From a virus: 64,000 bases of DNA. The DNA lies in the IMG/VR virus record IMGVR_UViG_3300034019_001953, positions 1-64,000 of that record; one strand, 5' to 3'. Made by a program: the position numbers and the translations under genes. This document shows, in pieces, positions 7,862 through 16,140 of the stretch (position 1 is the stretch's first letter; every line of letters starts with the position of its first letter). A model generated the notes under the pieces. The model made no database searches and was not told the origin of the DNA. It saw only the letters and a list, made by a program, of their open reading frames with translations.

Positions 7862-8887
7862 TTATTTTTTTAAATGATTAAATTCCAAAGTTATAAGGGA
7901 ATCTTTAGGAATATTTGCTTGGTACCAATGGAATCTTGGACCTATGAAACCTCTCAAGTCCGATAACAACTTTCTTCTTATGGATTCCTCAACTTTTTCT
8001 CTTGTCACATTTGGGATTTCCCCTTTCAAATAATTTTCAGGAGTAAGTATACTTTTACCATGTAAAGTTTTAACAACGTCATAAATATCAATAACTATCG
8101 TTGCTTTATCACCTTCCGTTTTTATTGAATTTATTTTAAATTTTGCTCTGAAATTTGGTGCTTGATTTTCATTTTGACGCCAATACCAATCTTTATGTTG
8201 TGCAGATGATATCCTTTTAGATTGAAATTCTTTTTCTTTAGATTTCAATCTTTCGATTTTACTGTTCATTATCTCATCGTGAGTTGCACCAGATTTTAAT
8301 CTCTTCATTTCTGGCTCATCCAAAACATATACAGTTTCACCCAAATCTTCATTCCAAGACCTTTCCACGGGATTTGCATTACTCATTTGTCTACCCGTTG
8401 ACGAGGAATATCTATTTAAATTTTCGTACCAAATTCCATTTTTAAAAATATAGATTGGGTACCAACCATATGATGTAACTTCGTAATATCCAACACCCTT
8501 TGGGTCTGTCTTCCATATACCTTCCAAATTCGAACCACGGAAGGGTAGTTGTGCAACAGTAAATAAGTTCGACTTTGTGTTAGGAGTCCACTTTTGTCTA
8601 TTTGTTTTTCTTGGGTCAATAAAATTTTCTTTTGTGAGACCAGAATAATCTCCATCTTTTCGAAAATTTAAAAGATAGGATTCCAAAACAAAAAGAGAGT
8701 ATTCCTCGGAAATACCCATCAAAGTGAGGGTTTTTTTTATAAATTGTAATAAATCTTCCCTATTTCTTCCTTTTTTCTTGTATGCTTGAATATACTTGAA
8801 AAGTTTGAAAATCACCGTTTCAGGAACCTTATCATATATGTTCTCGAATAAAAACTCAAATTGACTTTCAGTCAGTCTAAACTTCAT
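7862..8887 (-). CDS. Leader protein, unknown, 341 residues
   Basis: The start is the ATG at 8887, because MKFRLTESQFEFLFE matches the leader family and a TATTTAT box lies at 8893-8899 on the minus strand; the much longer open frame upstream is not needed. The cut is predicted before Asn16. The body is basic and mixed, with an aromatic GWYPIYIFKNGIWYENLNRY segment near 135 and a C-terminal alpha/beta domain from about 230 (FRAKFKINSIKT, ATIVIDIYDVVKTL, REKVEESIRRKLLSDL). No family recognised. It faces the rightward genes on both sides. Confidence 0.7.
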   Translation of the reverse strand: MKFRLTESQFEFLFENIYDKVPETVIFKLFKYIQAYKKKGRNREDLLQFIKKTLTLMGISEEYSLFVLESYLLNFRKDGDYSGLTKENFIDPRKTNRQKWTPNTKSNLFTVAQLPFRGSNLEGIWKTDPKGVGYYEVTSYGWYPIYIFKNGIWYENLNRYSSSTGRQMSNANPVERSWNEDLGETVYVLDEPEMKRLKSGATHDEIMNSKIERLKSKEKEFQSKRISSAQHKDWYWRQNENQAPNFRAKFKINSIKTEGDKATIVIDIYDVVKTLHGKSILTPENYLKGEIPNVTREKVEESIRRKLLSDLRGFIGPRFHWYQANIPKDSLITLEFNHLKK

Positions 8888-8892
8888 AATTG

Positions 8893-8899
8893 ATAAATA
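8893..8899 (-). promoter_or_regulatory. TATTTAT box on the minus strand
   Basis: TATTTAT on the minus strand, 5 bases before the ATG at 8887. It shows that the motif follows the direction of the gene. A separate TATTTAT pair for the rightward gene at 8925 lies a few bases away, so this is a divergent promoter region. Confidence 0.5.
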
Positions 8900-8924
8900 T
8901 ACCTGAGGTTTATATTTATTATTT

Positions 8925-9209
8925 ATGAAAACATTTGATGATTTACAAAAAGATAGAGGAATAATCAAAGACCTTTTTTCTAAATTTACAAATGGTGAAA
9001 TCGACGATTTCGATTTCATAGTAGACTTCCTATCAAGAGGAAAACCAAAAGTAACTTTTTTGTTAGGCGTTCCGGCTATGATTAAAAGAAAATATAACAT
9101 GAAATTTGATGAAATTATCGAAAAGCATCTTAGGAATATGAGGTTTGTTCTCTCTACTTTGGGTTATGGAGATATTTTGAAAAAACCAATAGATTTCCAA
9201 ATATTATGA
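8925..9209 (+). CDS. Small unknown protein, 94 residues
   Basis: It begins MKTFDDLQKDRGIIKDLF. Acidic N-terminal half, then a short hydrophobic stretch (VTFLLGVPAMI) and a basic helix. No leader. It overlaps the next gene by 4 bases (ATGA), so the two form an operon. Confidence 0.55.
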   Translation: MKTFDDLQKDRGIIKDLFSKFTNGEIDDFDFIVDFLSRGKPKVTFLLGVPAMIKRKYNMKFDEIIEKHLRNMRFVLSTLGYGDILKKPIDFQIL

Positions 9210-10036
9210 GTCTTTTAAAAAGTAATATAAGATTATTGATTGAGACAGTCTCGTTAGAGGATTTGGATTATGATGACATACATGATATTATCAATGTTTT
9301 TTTTAGAAGTTGGTTACAAGAGAAAAAACCAGAGATAAATCAAAAAAGATTTGCAATTACTTACCTTCAAAGAAGGTATTTCAATGAATTTCTGAAAGAT
9401 ATAGGTTTACTTGATTCAGGTGACCAAGATGAATACGATTTTGATAAAAAAGATATACTTAGACATCTACTCAGTTTAGGTCGTATAGAATTACCTCTAT
9501 ATCACGAACACGAAACTAAATTCTTGGAGACATATAGAAAAAATTTTGAATTTCTTGTTAAAAGATTGGATTTACCAAAATTTGTAAAATTAGAATTTAC
9601 CGAACCAAAACCATTTGAGTTAGAATGTAGTGTTGAGGTTGATTTCGAGAGTTGGATTAAATCCAACGAGACATTCCCAACAAGATTTTCGTTGGATAGA
9701 GACATAGAGAGACTTTTACAGAATTATATGGGTATTGAGGTTGGAGAATCTAGATTTGGAGGTATTCAAATTTCAGTCCAAGAATATGACTATGTCGGAT
9801 ACAATAATTGGGTTAAAAATATATTTCCTAAAATAAAAAAAGAAATTAAACAAATCCCTAAATTAGCTAACGTTCGTGCTATTCGGGGTAAAATTGAAAA
9901 TAATAGGAAATTTATTATCGGTGTGTCTTTCGTGTCTTTCAGCCCCTACGGATATCTGAGCATTGACCACAAAAAAGAGATAAGAGAAATTTGGAAAAAT
10001 CATGGGTATTCAGAAGATAAATTAGGTTTCTCATAA
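9206..10036 (+). CDS. Leader-type protein, unknown, 276 residues
   Basis: It begins MSLLKSNIRLLIE, then Thr14; L-I-E fits the cleavage form, and the short basic-hydrophobic helix before it belongs to the second leader type, like MILRETIRRILLE at 10477. The body is charged, alternating helices (residues 20-130) and beta-rich parts. A late segment FIIGVSFVSFSPYGYLSI looks like a buried strand pair. No family recognised. Confidence 0.65.
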   Translation: MSLLKSNIRLLIETVSLEDLDYDDIHDIINVFFRSWLQEKKPEINQKRFAITYLQRRYFNEFLKDIGLLDSGDQDEYDFDKKDILRHLLSLGRIELPLYHEHETKFLETYRKNFEFLVKRLDLPKFVKLEFTEPKPFELECSVEVDFESWIKSNETFPTRFSLDRDIERLLQNYMGIEVGESRFGGIQISVQEYDYVGYNNWVKNIFPKIKKEIKQIPKLANVRAIRGKIENNRKFIIGVSFVSFSPYGYLSIDHKKEIREIWKNHGYSEDKLGFS

Positions 10037-10061
10037 ACTTTATTATTTCAAAAAAAAGTGT

Positions 10062-10069
10062 TACTTTTG
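10062..10069 (+). promoter_or_regulatory. Host-type promoter -7 element TACTTTTG
   Basis: TACTTTTG fits the Bacteroidota -7 consensus TAnnTTTG, 12 bases before the ATG at 10082. The -33 region (TTTA) is weak. It supports the start at 10082 over an upstream GTG at 10058, which would lie inside the promoter. Confidence 0.45.
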
Positions 10070-10081
10070 AAAAAAAAACAT

Positions 10082-10297
10082 ATGTATATTGACTACGAAT
10101 CACCAAAAACAGTTTCTAAAACTGTAATGTTTAACGGAGAAACCGAAGACGGAAAAAAGTTCACAATCAACGCTAATTGGAATGATTGGGATGACTGGAA
10201 TGTAACTACAGATGAGATTTCTTGGGATGATGAAGAAGGGAATGAAGATGAAATTCAAGAAATTATCCACGAATTCTTGAATGAAATGAATGGATAG
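10082..10297 (+). CDS. Small acidic protein, 71 residues
   Basis: It begins MYIDYESPKTVSKTVMFNGE. Strongly acidic with many Trp and Asp (NWNDWDDWNVT), ending in an EIQEIIHEFLNEMNG helix. An acidic, Trp-rich small protein made from a host-type promoter could be an early host-interfering protein, but nothing proves this. Confidence 0.6.
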   Translation: MYIDYESPKTVSKTVMFNGETEDGKKFTINANWNDWDDWNVTTDEISWDDEEGNEDEIQEIIHEFLNEMNG

Positions 10298-10328
10298 GTC
10301 AAACGATGTATTTATTGAAAAAAACATC

Positions 10329-10439
10329 ATGGCTAGAACAAAAAAGTTTTTCAAACCTACGAGAAGTAAAAAATCAGGAAGAAAAACAAACAAAAGAATC
10401 GCAGCTAATAATCAAATATTAAAAAAGTACCTCGGATAA
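10329..10439 (+). CDS. Very basic 36-residue protein
   Basis: ATG GCT at 10329 opens 36 codons rich in Lys and Arg (MARTKKFFKPTRSKKSGRK...). A TATTTAT box lies about 14 bases upstream and the stop codon sits inside a strong terminator hairpin, which argues for a real gene. Inferred to bind nucleic acid by charge only. It resembles in style the 43-residue basic protein at 18605. Confidence 0.6.
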   Translation: MARTKKFFKPTRSKKSGRKTNKRIAANNQILKKYLG

Positions 10440-10455
10440 AATCCGAGGTTTTTTT
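10430..10455 (+). terminator. Intrinsic terminator
   Basis: CCTCGGAT-AAA-ATCCGAGG followed by seven T. The stop codon of the 36-residue gene forms part of the stem and loop. Confidence 0.9.
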
Positions 10456-10476
10456 ATTCCTACGGGTATTTATATT

Positions 10477-12057
10477 GTGATTTTACGCGAAACAATAAGA
10501 AGAATATTGTTGGAGGATTTAGCTTCACAATTACAACAATTAAAGGACAAATATGTTGGTGATGGTAAACCCATGACTGAAAAGGATTTTGAAAAAATCT
10601 TAGAGGTTGCGGCAAATAAATTTTATATAATTGCTTGGCTCGCTAAAAGAGTAGGTACCGGCATGATTAAAGCCGAGGATATATACAAGTACAAAGAATA
10701 TTTCGACATATTCGAAAAAAACAAAAAGAAATTTACTCACAAGGATATAAATCTTTATAAAACTGCAGAGGACCTTCAAAAATTTTTAGATGAAGTTTTC
10801 AATGTTCGTGAAGGTGATTTAACTTTTACAGAAATTCAAGGTAAAGACAATTTTGTAAGTAAAAATGATATCGAAAAATTAGAAAATACAGGAGGAATAA
10901 AATATTTGGGGATATATGACAATGGAAATTTTCAATATCAAGTTTTTCAAATTTTTCGAGTAGGGAAAGAAGTTTGGAAACAATACAGAGACATTCTAGG
11001 TAGATGTAAAGGAAGAAACAGAGGAGCTAAAATTGATATTTGTACGATAGGTCAATATCATTACTTTAGAGAATATCTGACCGACCCAAGAGGTTCAAGT
11101 TATTTTTTGTTGTTTAATTTAGACGACTCAAGGTCACCATACCAATTGCACTACGAGTCCGGTCAATTCATGGACAAAAACGATAGAGAAAGACACAACA
11201 TAAAACAATTAAAATTTTTCGAATGGGTCGGCGATATGGTTCCAAAATATAGTATTGAAAATCCTAAATTTCCTGGTAATTTCGAAATACCTGTGAAGGG
11301 TAAGGGCACCCTCGATGACAGAGGACGTAAACAAGGTTTATGGAAAGAATTTGATAGGGGTAGACTTGATGCTATAAGAACTTATGTAAATAGTGTTGTT
11401 CGTGGTCCTTATGTAGAATATTTTGATGAAAAAAAAATACAAGAAAAAGGATTTATTGGTCCGAATGACAGATTAGATGGTGAATTTGAATCTTACCATC
11501 CAAATGGAGAAGTACACAAAAAAGGAAAATATAAACTCGGGGAGAGAGTTGGGGTTTGGATTATGGGAGATGAAGACGGTGTATATAGAATGATTGATTA
11601 TGACAATAATCCAATTGAGGTAACCGGTTTTACTTCAACAGGAAAAGTTAGATATGTGAGTACTGCAAGAAGGCAAGATAATGAAAGATGGAGACCAAAT
11701 CCAGCTTACGGAAAAACTATATTTTTCAACCCTTCAGGAAGTGTAAATGCAATAGGTACGCTAGGTGTTGATAATTCACAACTGGGTGAGTGGACATACT
11801 ATTTTGCTGATGGTAGTATCAAATCACAAGGTAAATTTTTAAGAGGAATGCGCGAAGGTGAGTGGACTGATGTTTTGAAAGGTAAAGATGGTAAAAAATA
11901 CATATTTGTTGCGAATTTTCGGAGAAATATACCTAATGAAAAAATAAAAATATATGATGAAAAGGGTAATTTTTTGAAAAAGAAGAATGCTTTTGATTTG
12001 AAAAGTAGATATTGGAATGATATGTCCCCTGATTTAGAATCTTTCAGACTTTACTAA
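10477..12057 (+). CDS. MORN-type repeat protein with leader
   Basis: 526 residues, GTG start. The leader MILRETIRRILLE ends in L-L-E before Asp14. Residues about 20-260 are mixed alpha/beta with no known domain. From about 280 to 490 come repeated GxGxxDxRGxKQGxWxEF-type units: GLWKEFDRGR, GPYVEYFDEKK, LDGEFESYHPNGEVHKKGKY, GVWIMGDEDG, GEWTYYFADGSIKSQGKF, REGEWTDV. These match the YwqK/MORN_2 repeat family, beta hairpins that often bind partner proteins or membranes. A TATTTAT box lies just before the GTG. Inferred head cargo with a binding tail. Confidence 0.8.
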   Translation: MILRETIRRILLEDLASQLQQLKDKYVGDGKPMTEKDFEKILEVAANKFYIIAWLAKRVGTGMIKAEDIYKYKEYFDIFEKNKKKFTHKDINLYKTAEDLQKFLDEVFNVREGDLTFTEIQGKDNFVSKNDIEKLENTGGIKYLGIYDNGNFQYQVFQIFRVGKEVWKQYRDILGRCKGRNRGAKIDICTIGQYHYFREYLTDPRGSSYFLLFNLDDSRSPYQLHYESGQFMDKNDRERHNIKQLKFFEWVGDMVPKYSIENPKFPGNFEIPVKGKGTLDDRGRKQGLWKEFDRGRLDAIRTYVNSVVRGPYVEYFDEKKIQEKGFIGPNDRLDGEFESYHPNGEVHKKGKYKLGERVGVWIMGDEDGVYRMIDYDNNPIEVTGFTSTGKVRYVSTARRQDNERWRPNPAYGKTIFFNPSGSVNAIGTLGVDNSQLGEWTYYFADGSIKSQGKFLRGMREGEWTDVLKGKDGKKYIFVANFRRNIPNEKIKIYDEKGNFLKKKNAFDLKSRYWNDMSPDLESFRLY

Positions 12058-12097
12058 TTTTTTCTTCTGAGAGATATATTTATATAAAAAATCGATT

Positions 12098-12583
12098 ATG
12101 AAAAGTACTTTTTTTGTTAGTGAAGAAGAAAAAATGAGAATATTAGAAATGCATTCTCCAAAAAGAACTATTGTTGAACAAGTTTTAATGCCCACAGTAC
12201 CTGATATCAAAAGAGGTGAAACAATAAATCTTTATGATGAAACTAATAAATTAGATAAAAGATTTGTGATTTCTAAAGTTGTACAGGATTTGAATGGTGT
12301 TGTAAGAATAGATGTCAAATCTTCACAAACTTCATTAGGTGGTAAATCTCAAAAACAAGAAGTTAAAGTTTCTTACAAATGTGCAGATGAACATTTGGAA
12401 ACAGACATAGAGAAAGAAGTTGAAGGTGCAAAAGAAGGAGACGCTCCTCAAGTTATAAAATACAAATCTGATTCTTTTGTTAAAAGACTCAGAAAAAAAT
12501 TCTGTATGAAAAATTCGAAAGACGAATGGGTACCTAAAGCAGATTTTGCTAGTACTGGTGTTGAACCTTCTGATATGGTTTAA
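12098..12583 (+). CDS. Leader protein, SEEEK type, unknown
   Basis: 161 residues. The N-terminus MKSTFFVSEEEKMRILEMHS, then PKRTIVE before Gln, is a longer leader class shared in part with the proteins at 16875 and 42088; I-V-E before Q fits the cleavage form. The predicted mature chain is a small beta-rich domain (RFVISKVVQDLNGVVRIDVK; QEVKVSYKC) followed by a basic tail. A TATTTAT box lies about 20 bases upstream and a terminator follows, so the gene is likely monocistronic. Confidence 0.7.
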   Translation: MKSTFFVSEEEKMRILEMHSPKRTIVEQVLMPTVPDIKRGETINLYDETNKLDKRFVISKVVQDLNGVVRIDVKSSQTSLGGKSQKQEVKVSYKCADEHLETDIEKEVEGAKEGDAPQVIKYKSDSFVKRLRKKFCMKNSKDEWVPKADFASTGVEPSDMV

Positions 12584-12604
12584 AAAATCAAATAATTTAT
12601 ATAA

Positions 12605-12630
12605 AACCCTCTCAAACGAGAGGGTTTTTT
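12605..12630 (+). terminator. Intrinsic terminator
   Basis: AACCCTCTC-AAAC-GAGAGGGTT with a run of six T, directly after the gene ending at 12583. Confidence 0.9.
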
Positions 12631-12652
12631 GTTTATTGCCCTATTTATCAAT

Positions 12653-12820
12653 ATGAGTCGTACAATAGGAAGTATTTTTTTTAGTGAAAATGAAATTATT
12701 ATCAAATACGACGTAGGTTACTCAAAAATATTTAAAATCAAAAATTCACCAAAGTATCAAGTTGGAACTGAGTGGATTGATTTCAACGGGTCGAGATTTT
12801 TTCTTTGTGAAGATGAATAA
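12653..12820 (+). CDS. Small unknown protein, 55 residues
   Basis: It begins MSRTIGSIFFSENEIIIKYD, beta-rich. The start at 12653 was chosen because TATTTAT lies about 6 bases upstream; an in-frame ATG at 12629 would lie in the terminator of the previous gene. Function unknown. Confidence 0.5.
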   Translation: MSRTIGSIFFSENEIIIKYDVGYSKIFKIKNSPKYQVGTEWIDFNGSRFFLCEDE

Positions 12821-12867
12821 TTGTTGTTTTTATCAAAACAAAAACTTATTCTTATCAAAAATAATAT

Positions 12868-13299
12868 ATGTCAAAAATTAAAATTTCACTAGACCGAGGT
12901 GATATGGTATGTGAGTTATATGATAACGAAACCCCTATCACAGTAAAAAATTTCTTAGATTTAATTTCCAAAAACTTCTACGACGGACTAAGTTTTCACA
13001 GGGTAATTCCTGGATTTGTTTGTCAAGGAGGATGTCCTCGTGGAGACGGTACCGGTGGACCTGGATACACAATTTCATGTGAAGTAAATGCTCAAAAACA
13101 ATTTCACGACAAGGGAGTCTTATCTATGGCTCATGCAGGTAGAGATACCGGAGGTTCTCAATTTTTTATCTGTCACAACAGACAAAATACTCAACATCTT
13201 GATAGAAACCATACATGTTTTGGTAAAGTTATTGAGGGTTTGGAACTTATTGACCAAATTAAACAAGGTGAGAAAATCAATTCAATTACCGTAATCTAA
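12868..13299 (+). CDS. Cyclophilin-type peptidyl-prolyl isomerase
   Basis: 143 residues, a nearly minimal cyclophilin. It has the active-site Arg block SFHRVIPGFVCQGGCPRGDG, the GVLSMAHAGRDTGGSQFFIC core (Gln-Phe-Phe of the proline pocket), and a closing HLDRNHTCFGKVIEG. It catalyses cis-trans isomerisation of Xaa-Pro bonds in the cytoplasm. No signal peptide is present, unlike the next gene. In a phage it may assist folding of virion proteins. The match to bacterial PpiB proteins suggests capture from a host. Confidence 0.95.
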   Translation: MSKIKISLDRGDMVCELYDNETPITVKNFLDLISKNFYDGLSFHRVIPGFVCQGGCPRGDGTGGPGYTISCEVNAQKQFHDKGVLSMAHAGRDTGGSQFFICHNRQNTQHLDRNHTCFGKVIEGLELIDQIKQGEKINSITVI

Positions 13300-13307
13300 T
13301 ACAAAAA

Positions 13308-13718
13308 ATGAAAAATTTAATCCTCAGTGTTATTCTTATTTTTTCGTCTATTTTTGGTTTCACTCAAACCTATTACAAAGCATCGATTACAGAAATGTAT
13401 ACTTGGAATAGAGTCGAAAAGGAGTGGGAACTTTATCAAAAAAATTCAGATGTCAACATAACGGTGGTAATTGAAGACCAGTTCATCAACATTCAGGCAA
13501 AAAACCCTAGCATGTACAAAATATATTTGAACAGTAAAGAAGAACTCAAAACAAAAACTTTATCAGGGTTTAGATATTCAGCTAAAAATCTAAAAGAAGA
13601 TAATATTGTTAAAATAGATGTACTTGTGAGTAATGAGTCTCCGATTGCTGTGGTATCCATAATAGATATGGATGAAGGATATAATTTAAGATTTTTTCTA
13701 ACTAAAGTTATAGAATAA
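13308..13718 (+). CDS. Exported small protein, unknown
   Basis: 136 residues. Residues 1-20 form a Sec signal peptide (hydrophobic LILSVILIFSSIFGF, then TQ). The mature part is beta-rich (VNITVVIEDQFINIQAK; AVVSIIDMDEG), probably a small periplasmic or outer-surface domain. It starts 8 bases after the cyclophilin stop and precedes a terminator, so the two are one unit. A role in changing the infected cell's envelope is inferred from export only. Confidence 0.7.
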   Translation: MKNLILSVILIFSSIFGFTQTYYKASITEMYTWNRVEKEWELYQKNSDVNITVVIEDQFINIQAKNPSMYKIYLNSKEELKTKTLSGFRYSAKNLKEDNIVKIDVLVSNESPIAVVSIIDMDEGYNLRFFLTKVIE

Positions 13719-13723
13719 AAACA

Positions 13724-13747
13724 AACCCTCCCTACGGAGGGTTTTTT
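13724..13747 (+). terminator. Intrinsic terminator
   Basis: AACCCTCC-CTAC-GGAGGGTT followed by T residues, after the exported protein gene. Confidence 0.9.
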
Positions 13748-13763
13748 AATGTGTTTTGTATTT

Positions 13764-14180
13764 ATGAGTATGAAACAAGAATCTCAATATACTTGGACTG
13801 ATAAAGATAAGGTCGTTGATTACACTGAACCGTTGAAAAAATTATGGGATAACCTTATACCGCCACAGTTCCCACAAATAAAGACATTTGAAACTAAAGG
13901 CGCTAAATGGGTTGAGCATAAAAAGACTTTAGGTGGTGATTTGTATTACATTTGGGAGGAGGATTTGAAATATTTGGTAAGAATTACCATGAAGAAAGAA
14001 CTTTTAATAGATTCTGGTTGGAACGGTACAGACAAAGTAACTCAGAAATTATTTAATAAAGCATACGGGGAGGATATTTTTCCTAATATCAGATATAAAA
14101 TGTTACATTTTGCAAAATTTGTTGGATTGAAATTATCTCAGTTTGATTTGGAAGGTGATTTTAAAGTTTTTATTGATTAA
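13764..14180 (+). CDS. Unknown protein, 138 residues
   Basis: Start ATG at 13764 or 13770, just after TATTTAT; the open frame from 13749 would begin at the terminator. It is mixed alpha/beta with a LGGDLYYIWEEDLKYLVRIT strand pair. No domain recognised and no leader. Confidence 0.6.
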   Translation: MSMKQESQYTWTDKDKVVDYTEPLKKLWDNLIPPQFPQIKTFETKGAKWVEHKKTLGGDLYYIWEEDLKYLVRITMKKELLIDSGWNGTDKVTQKLFNKAYGEDIFPNIRYKMLHFAKFVGLKLSQFDLEGDFKVFID

Positions 14181-14206
14181 AACGTCATAACCTCTATTAT
14201 TTTTTA

Positions 14207-14650
14207 ATGGAAATTAGTGACAGATTTAGAGAAATAATTTTCAAAAAACTCAATTCGGACTTATCGGAGTGTGTTTTTTTTCCATCAGGAAGAGAGACTT
14301 GGATTGTAAATACAGACGACAAATATTGGTATTTCTTATCAAATTGTGATGGTGAAGTACATTATAATTCGGAGTTTTTCAATCGTTTTTTCAGGTTATT
14401 TTCTCTCAAACAAGAAGAGTACCAAGATGTTCTAAAGCAGTGGTTTGAATTTATAACTTCGCAAAAAATTAGAATTATTTCGAGAAGGGGAGGTAATTTC
14501 GATTACATCTTGGAGGTTTTGTTCAAGAAACACCAAGATGAATGGACAATATTTGAAAGGTATGGATGGAGTTATCACATCGTAAAAAAGTACACTGATA
14601 TGAAAAAAAACCTGAATAAAAAATATATTACCGTTTCAGATTTTATTTGA
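14207..14650 (+). CDS. Unknown protein, 147 residues
   Basis: It begins MEISDRFREIIFKKLN, rich in aromatic residues (KYWYFLSNCDGEVHYNSEFF) with a basic C-terminal helix. No leader, signal or membrane segment seen. No family recognised. Confidence 0.55.
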   Translation: MEISDRFREIIFKKLNSDLSECVFFPSGRETWIVNTDDKYWYFLSNCDGEVHYNSEFFNRFFRLFSLKQEEYQDVLKQWFEFITSQKIRIISRRGGNFDYILEVLFKKHQDEWTIFERYGWSYHIVKKYTDMKKNLNKKYITVSDFI

Positions 14651-14704
14651 AAAGTAGGATTCTAGTCCATTTATTATTTTGACTATTTATATTTATTGTA
14701 CAAG

Positions 14705-14989
14705 ATGAAGTCAATTATAATAACAGAATCCCAATTAGTGAAACTATTAGAAACGGCTATGGATTTAGACATCTATGTTCAACCTGTTGATTATTCAACT
14801 TCTGCAGGAAATGATAGTTTGATTGATTCAATTGATGATAATATTTCCAAACTGGATGAATTAAAACAAATGTTCAAAACTGGTAAGACAATTTCTACTG
14901 AATCTGAAGGAGAATTTTACAAATTGACTAATAAAATAAATAAATTGTACGACCAAACAAAATTTCAAGACCAATTTACAAGTTTATAA
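14705..14989 (+). CDS. Small leader protein, unknown
   Basis: 94 residues from the ATG at 14705. The leader MKSIIITESQLVKLLE is followed by Thr17. The body is acidic and helical (SIDDNISKLDELKQMFKT), ending in a short helix. The start was chosen from the leader alignment; a TTG three codons upstream is in frame. TATTTAT lies close upstream. Confidence 0.7.
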   Translation: MKSIIITESQLVKLLETAMDLDIYVQPVDYSTSAGNDSLIDSIDDNISKLDELKQMFKTGKTISTESEGEFYKLTNKINKLYDQTKFQDQFTSL

Positions 14990-15017
14990 AGTAGTGTATT
15001 TTTAAAAAAAAAACTTT

Positions 15018-15212
15018 ATGTATCAAAATTTATCAAATAATCAGAAAGCTCAGATTTATAACAAATTATTAAATCAATATGAAAGATTACAAGAACAAGT
15101 TAGACTGATTAAATCGGAGGATATCAATGTATCACCTGAAAATCAGAAAAAAATTGATTTTTTAGAGCACGAAATGAAAAGAGTGTTCAATGAAACTAAA
15201 AAACTATATTAA
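15018..15212 (+). CDS. Small coiled-coil protein, 64 residues
   Basis: Almost wholly helical: LLNQYERLQEQVRLIK and KIDFLEHEMKRVFNETKKL have heptad-like spacing. Probably a small dimer. It is followed by a terminator. Function unknown. Confidence 0.6.
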   Translation: MYQNLSNNQKAQIYNKLLNQYERLQEQVRLIKSEDINVSPENQKKIDFLEHEMKRVFNETKKLY

Positions 15213-15222
15213 AATATTCACA

Positions 15223-15246
15223 CCCCTCTCAAATGAGGGGTTTTTT
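15223..15246 (+). terminator. Intrinsic terminator
   Basis: CCCCTC-TCAAAT-GAGGGG then six T. Confidence 0.9.
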
Positions 15247-15251
15247 ATGTT

Positions 15252-15470
15252 ATGTTTAAAATGTTATTGAAAATTAAAAGTTTATTTGCGGAAAAACCTT
15301 CAAGTAAACTAACATGGACTGTAAAAGATTATGAAAAAGGAAGAAATTGGTCTAAAACACAACCACATCCCTTCATCAAAAACAAAACTTTATGGGACTT
15401 GTGTTATGACAAAGCGGATTCAGCCAACACAATTCATAATTTGAACAAATTTTTGTTCAACGAAATCTGA
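15252..15470 (+). CDS. Small unknown protein, 72 residues
   Basis: It begins MFKMLLKIKSLFAEKPSSKL; basic N-terminus, then a Trp-rich middle (LTWTVKDYEKGRNW). Its 3' end overlaps the convergent nuclease gene by 14 bases. Function unknown. Confidence 0.5.
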   Translation: MFKMLLKIKSLFAEKPSSKLTWTVKDYEKGRNWSKTQPHPFIKNKTLWDLCYDKADSANTIHNLNKFLFNEI

Positions 15471-16092
15471 ATCCAGTCAATTTTGTTATTTCTTCAACGG
15501 TAACCTCGTTGTTTTTGAAACCGTCGGGTTTTGAGGTTGAATTTTCGAATAGAAATGCAGACCAAAGGTTCTCTTTTTTGATAAAAATCACTTTCCAACA
15601 ATATTTTGGTACTGTAACTTTCCCAATTTTCTTCAATTCACCTAAATTTCCACACCATACCATTATTGAGTCTTTTACTTTAGCGGTTTCTCTTACATAA
15701 ACCTCCAAAGATTTCCAATCACCAGCATTTAATGAATGATATTGAGCAGAAATGTTTGAAAAGTAAAAACATTCATCTTGGATTTGTTGTGTTTGACATA
15801 AATTGTCTGCTGCTGGCATCATATGACCTCGGTCTGTCCCACTATTTACAAAATCCTTCATATTATCAGTTTCATTTGGTAATAAGGGGTCTGGTTTGAA
15901 ACTATCTTTTCTTTTTAAAGGTGTTTTGCAGTCAACCATACTCTTTGTCACCCAAAATTCTACTAAAACAGGGTATTTTTTTGATTTACTGTAAATTGAC
16001 GTGTAGTTTGTGTGTTTTAACCTTATTGTGTCTTGTGAGAGACATAAATTAGTTAAAAAAAGGAATACCAATCCAAAATATAGTCTGAACAT
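15457..16092 (-). CDS. Secreted DNA/RNA non-specific endonuclease
   Basis: 211 residues from the ATG at 16092, chosen because TATTTAT lies just upstream; a TTG at 16110 would be inside that box. Residues 1-20 are a signal peptide (LYFGLVFLFLTNLCLSQ). The Endonuclease_NS (NucA/Serratia nuclease) signature follows: DRGHMMPAADN with the catalytic His at about 90, then FYFSNISAQYHSLNAGDW with the metal-binding Asn near 113, and a VPKYCWKVIF strand. Such enzymes cut DNA and RNA without sequence preference using one Mg2+. With export, it would act in the periplasm or outside, so self-damage is avoided; it could destroy incoming competitor DNA or salvage nucleotides. Confidence 0.88.
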   Translation of the reverse strand: MFRLYFGLVFLFLTNLCLSQDTIRLKHTNYTSIYSKSKKYPVLVEFWVTKSMVDCKTPLKRKDSFKPDPLLPNETDNMKDFVNSGTDRGHMMPAADNLCQTQQIQDECFYFSNISAQYHSLNAGDWKSLEVYVRETAKVKDSIMVWCGNLGELKKIGKVTVPKYCWKVIFIKKENLWSAFLFENSTSKPDGFKNNEVTVEEITKLTGFRFR

Positions 16093-16140
16093 AGAAATAA
16101 ATACGTTCAAAAATTAGTTTTTTGACTTATTTTTAAATTT

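Noticed and set aside
8888-9100. Extended N-terminus of the minus-strand leader protein
   Set aside because: The internal ATG at 8887 gives the shared leader and has a TATTTAT box 5 bases upstream; the extension overlaps the rightward gene at 8925.
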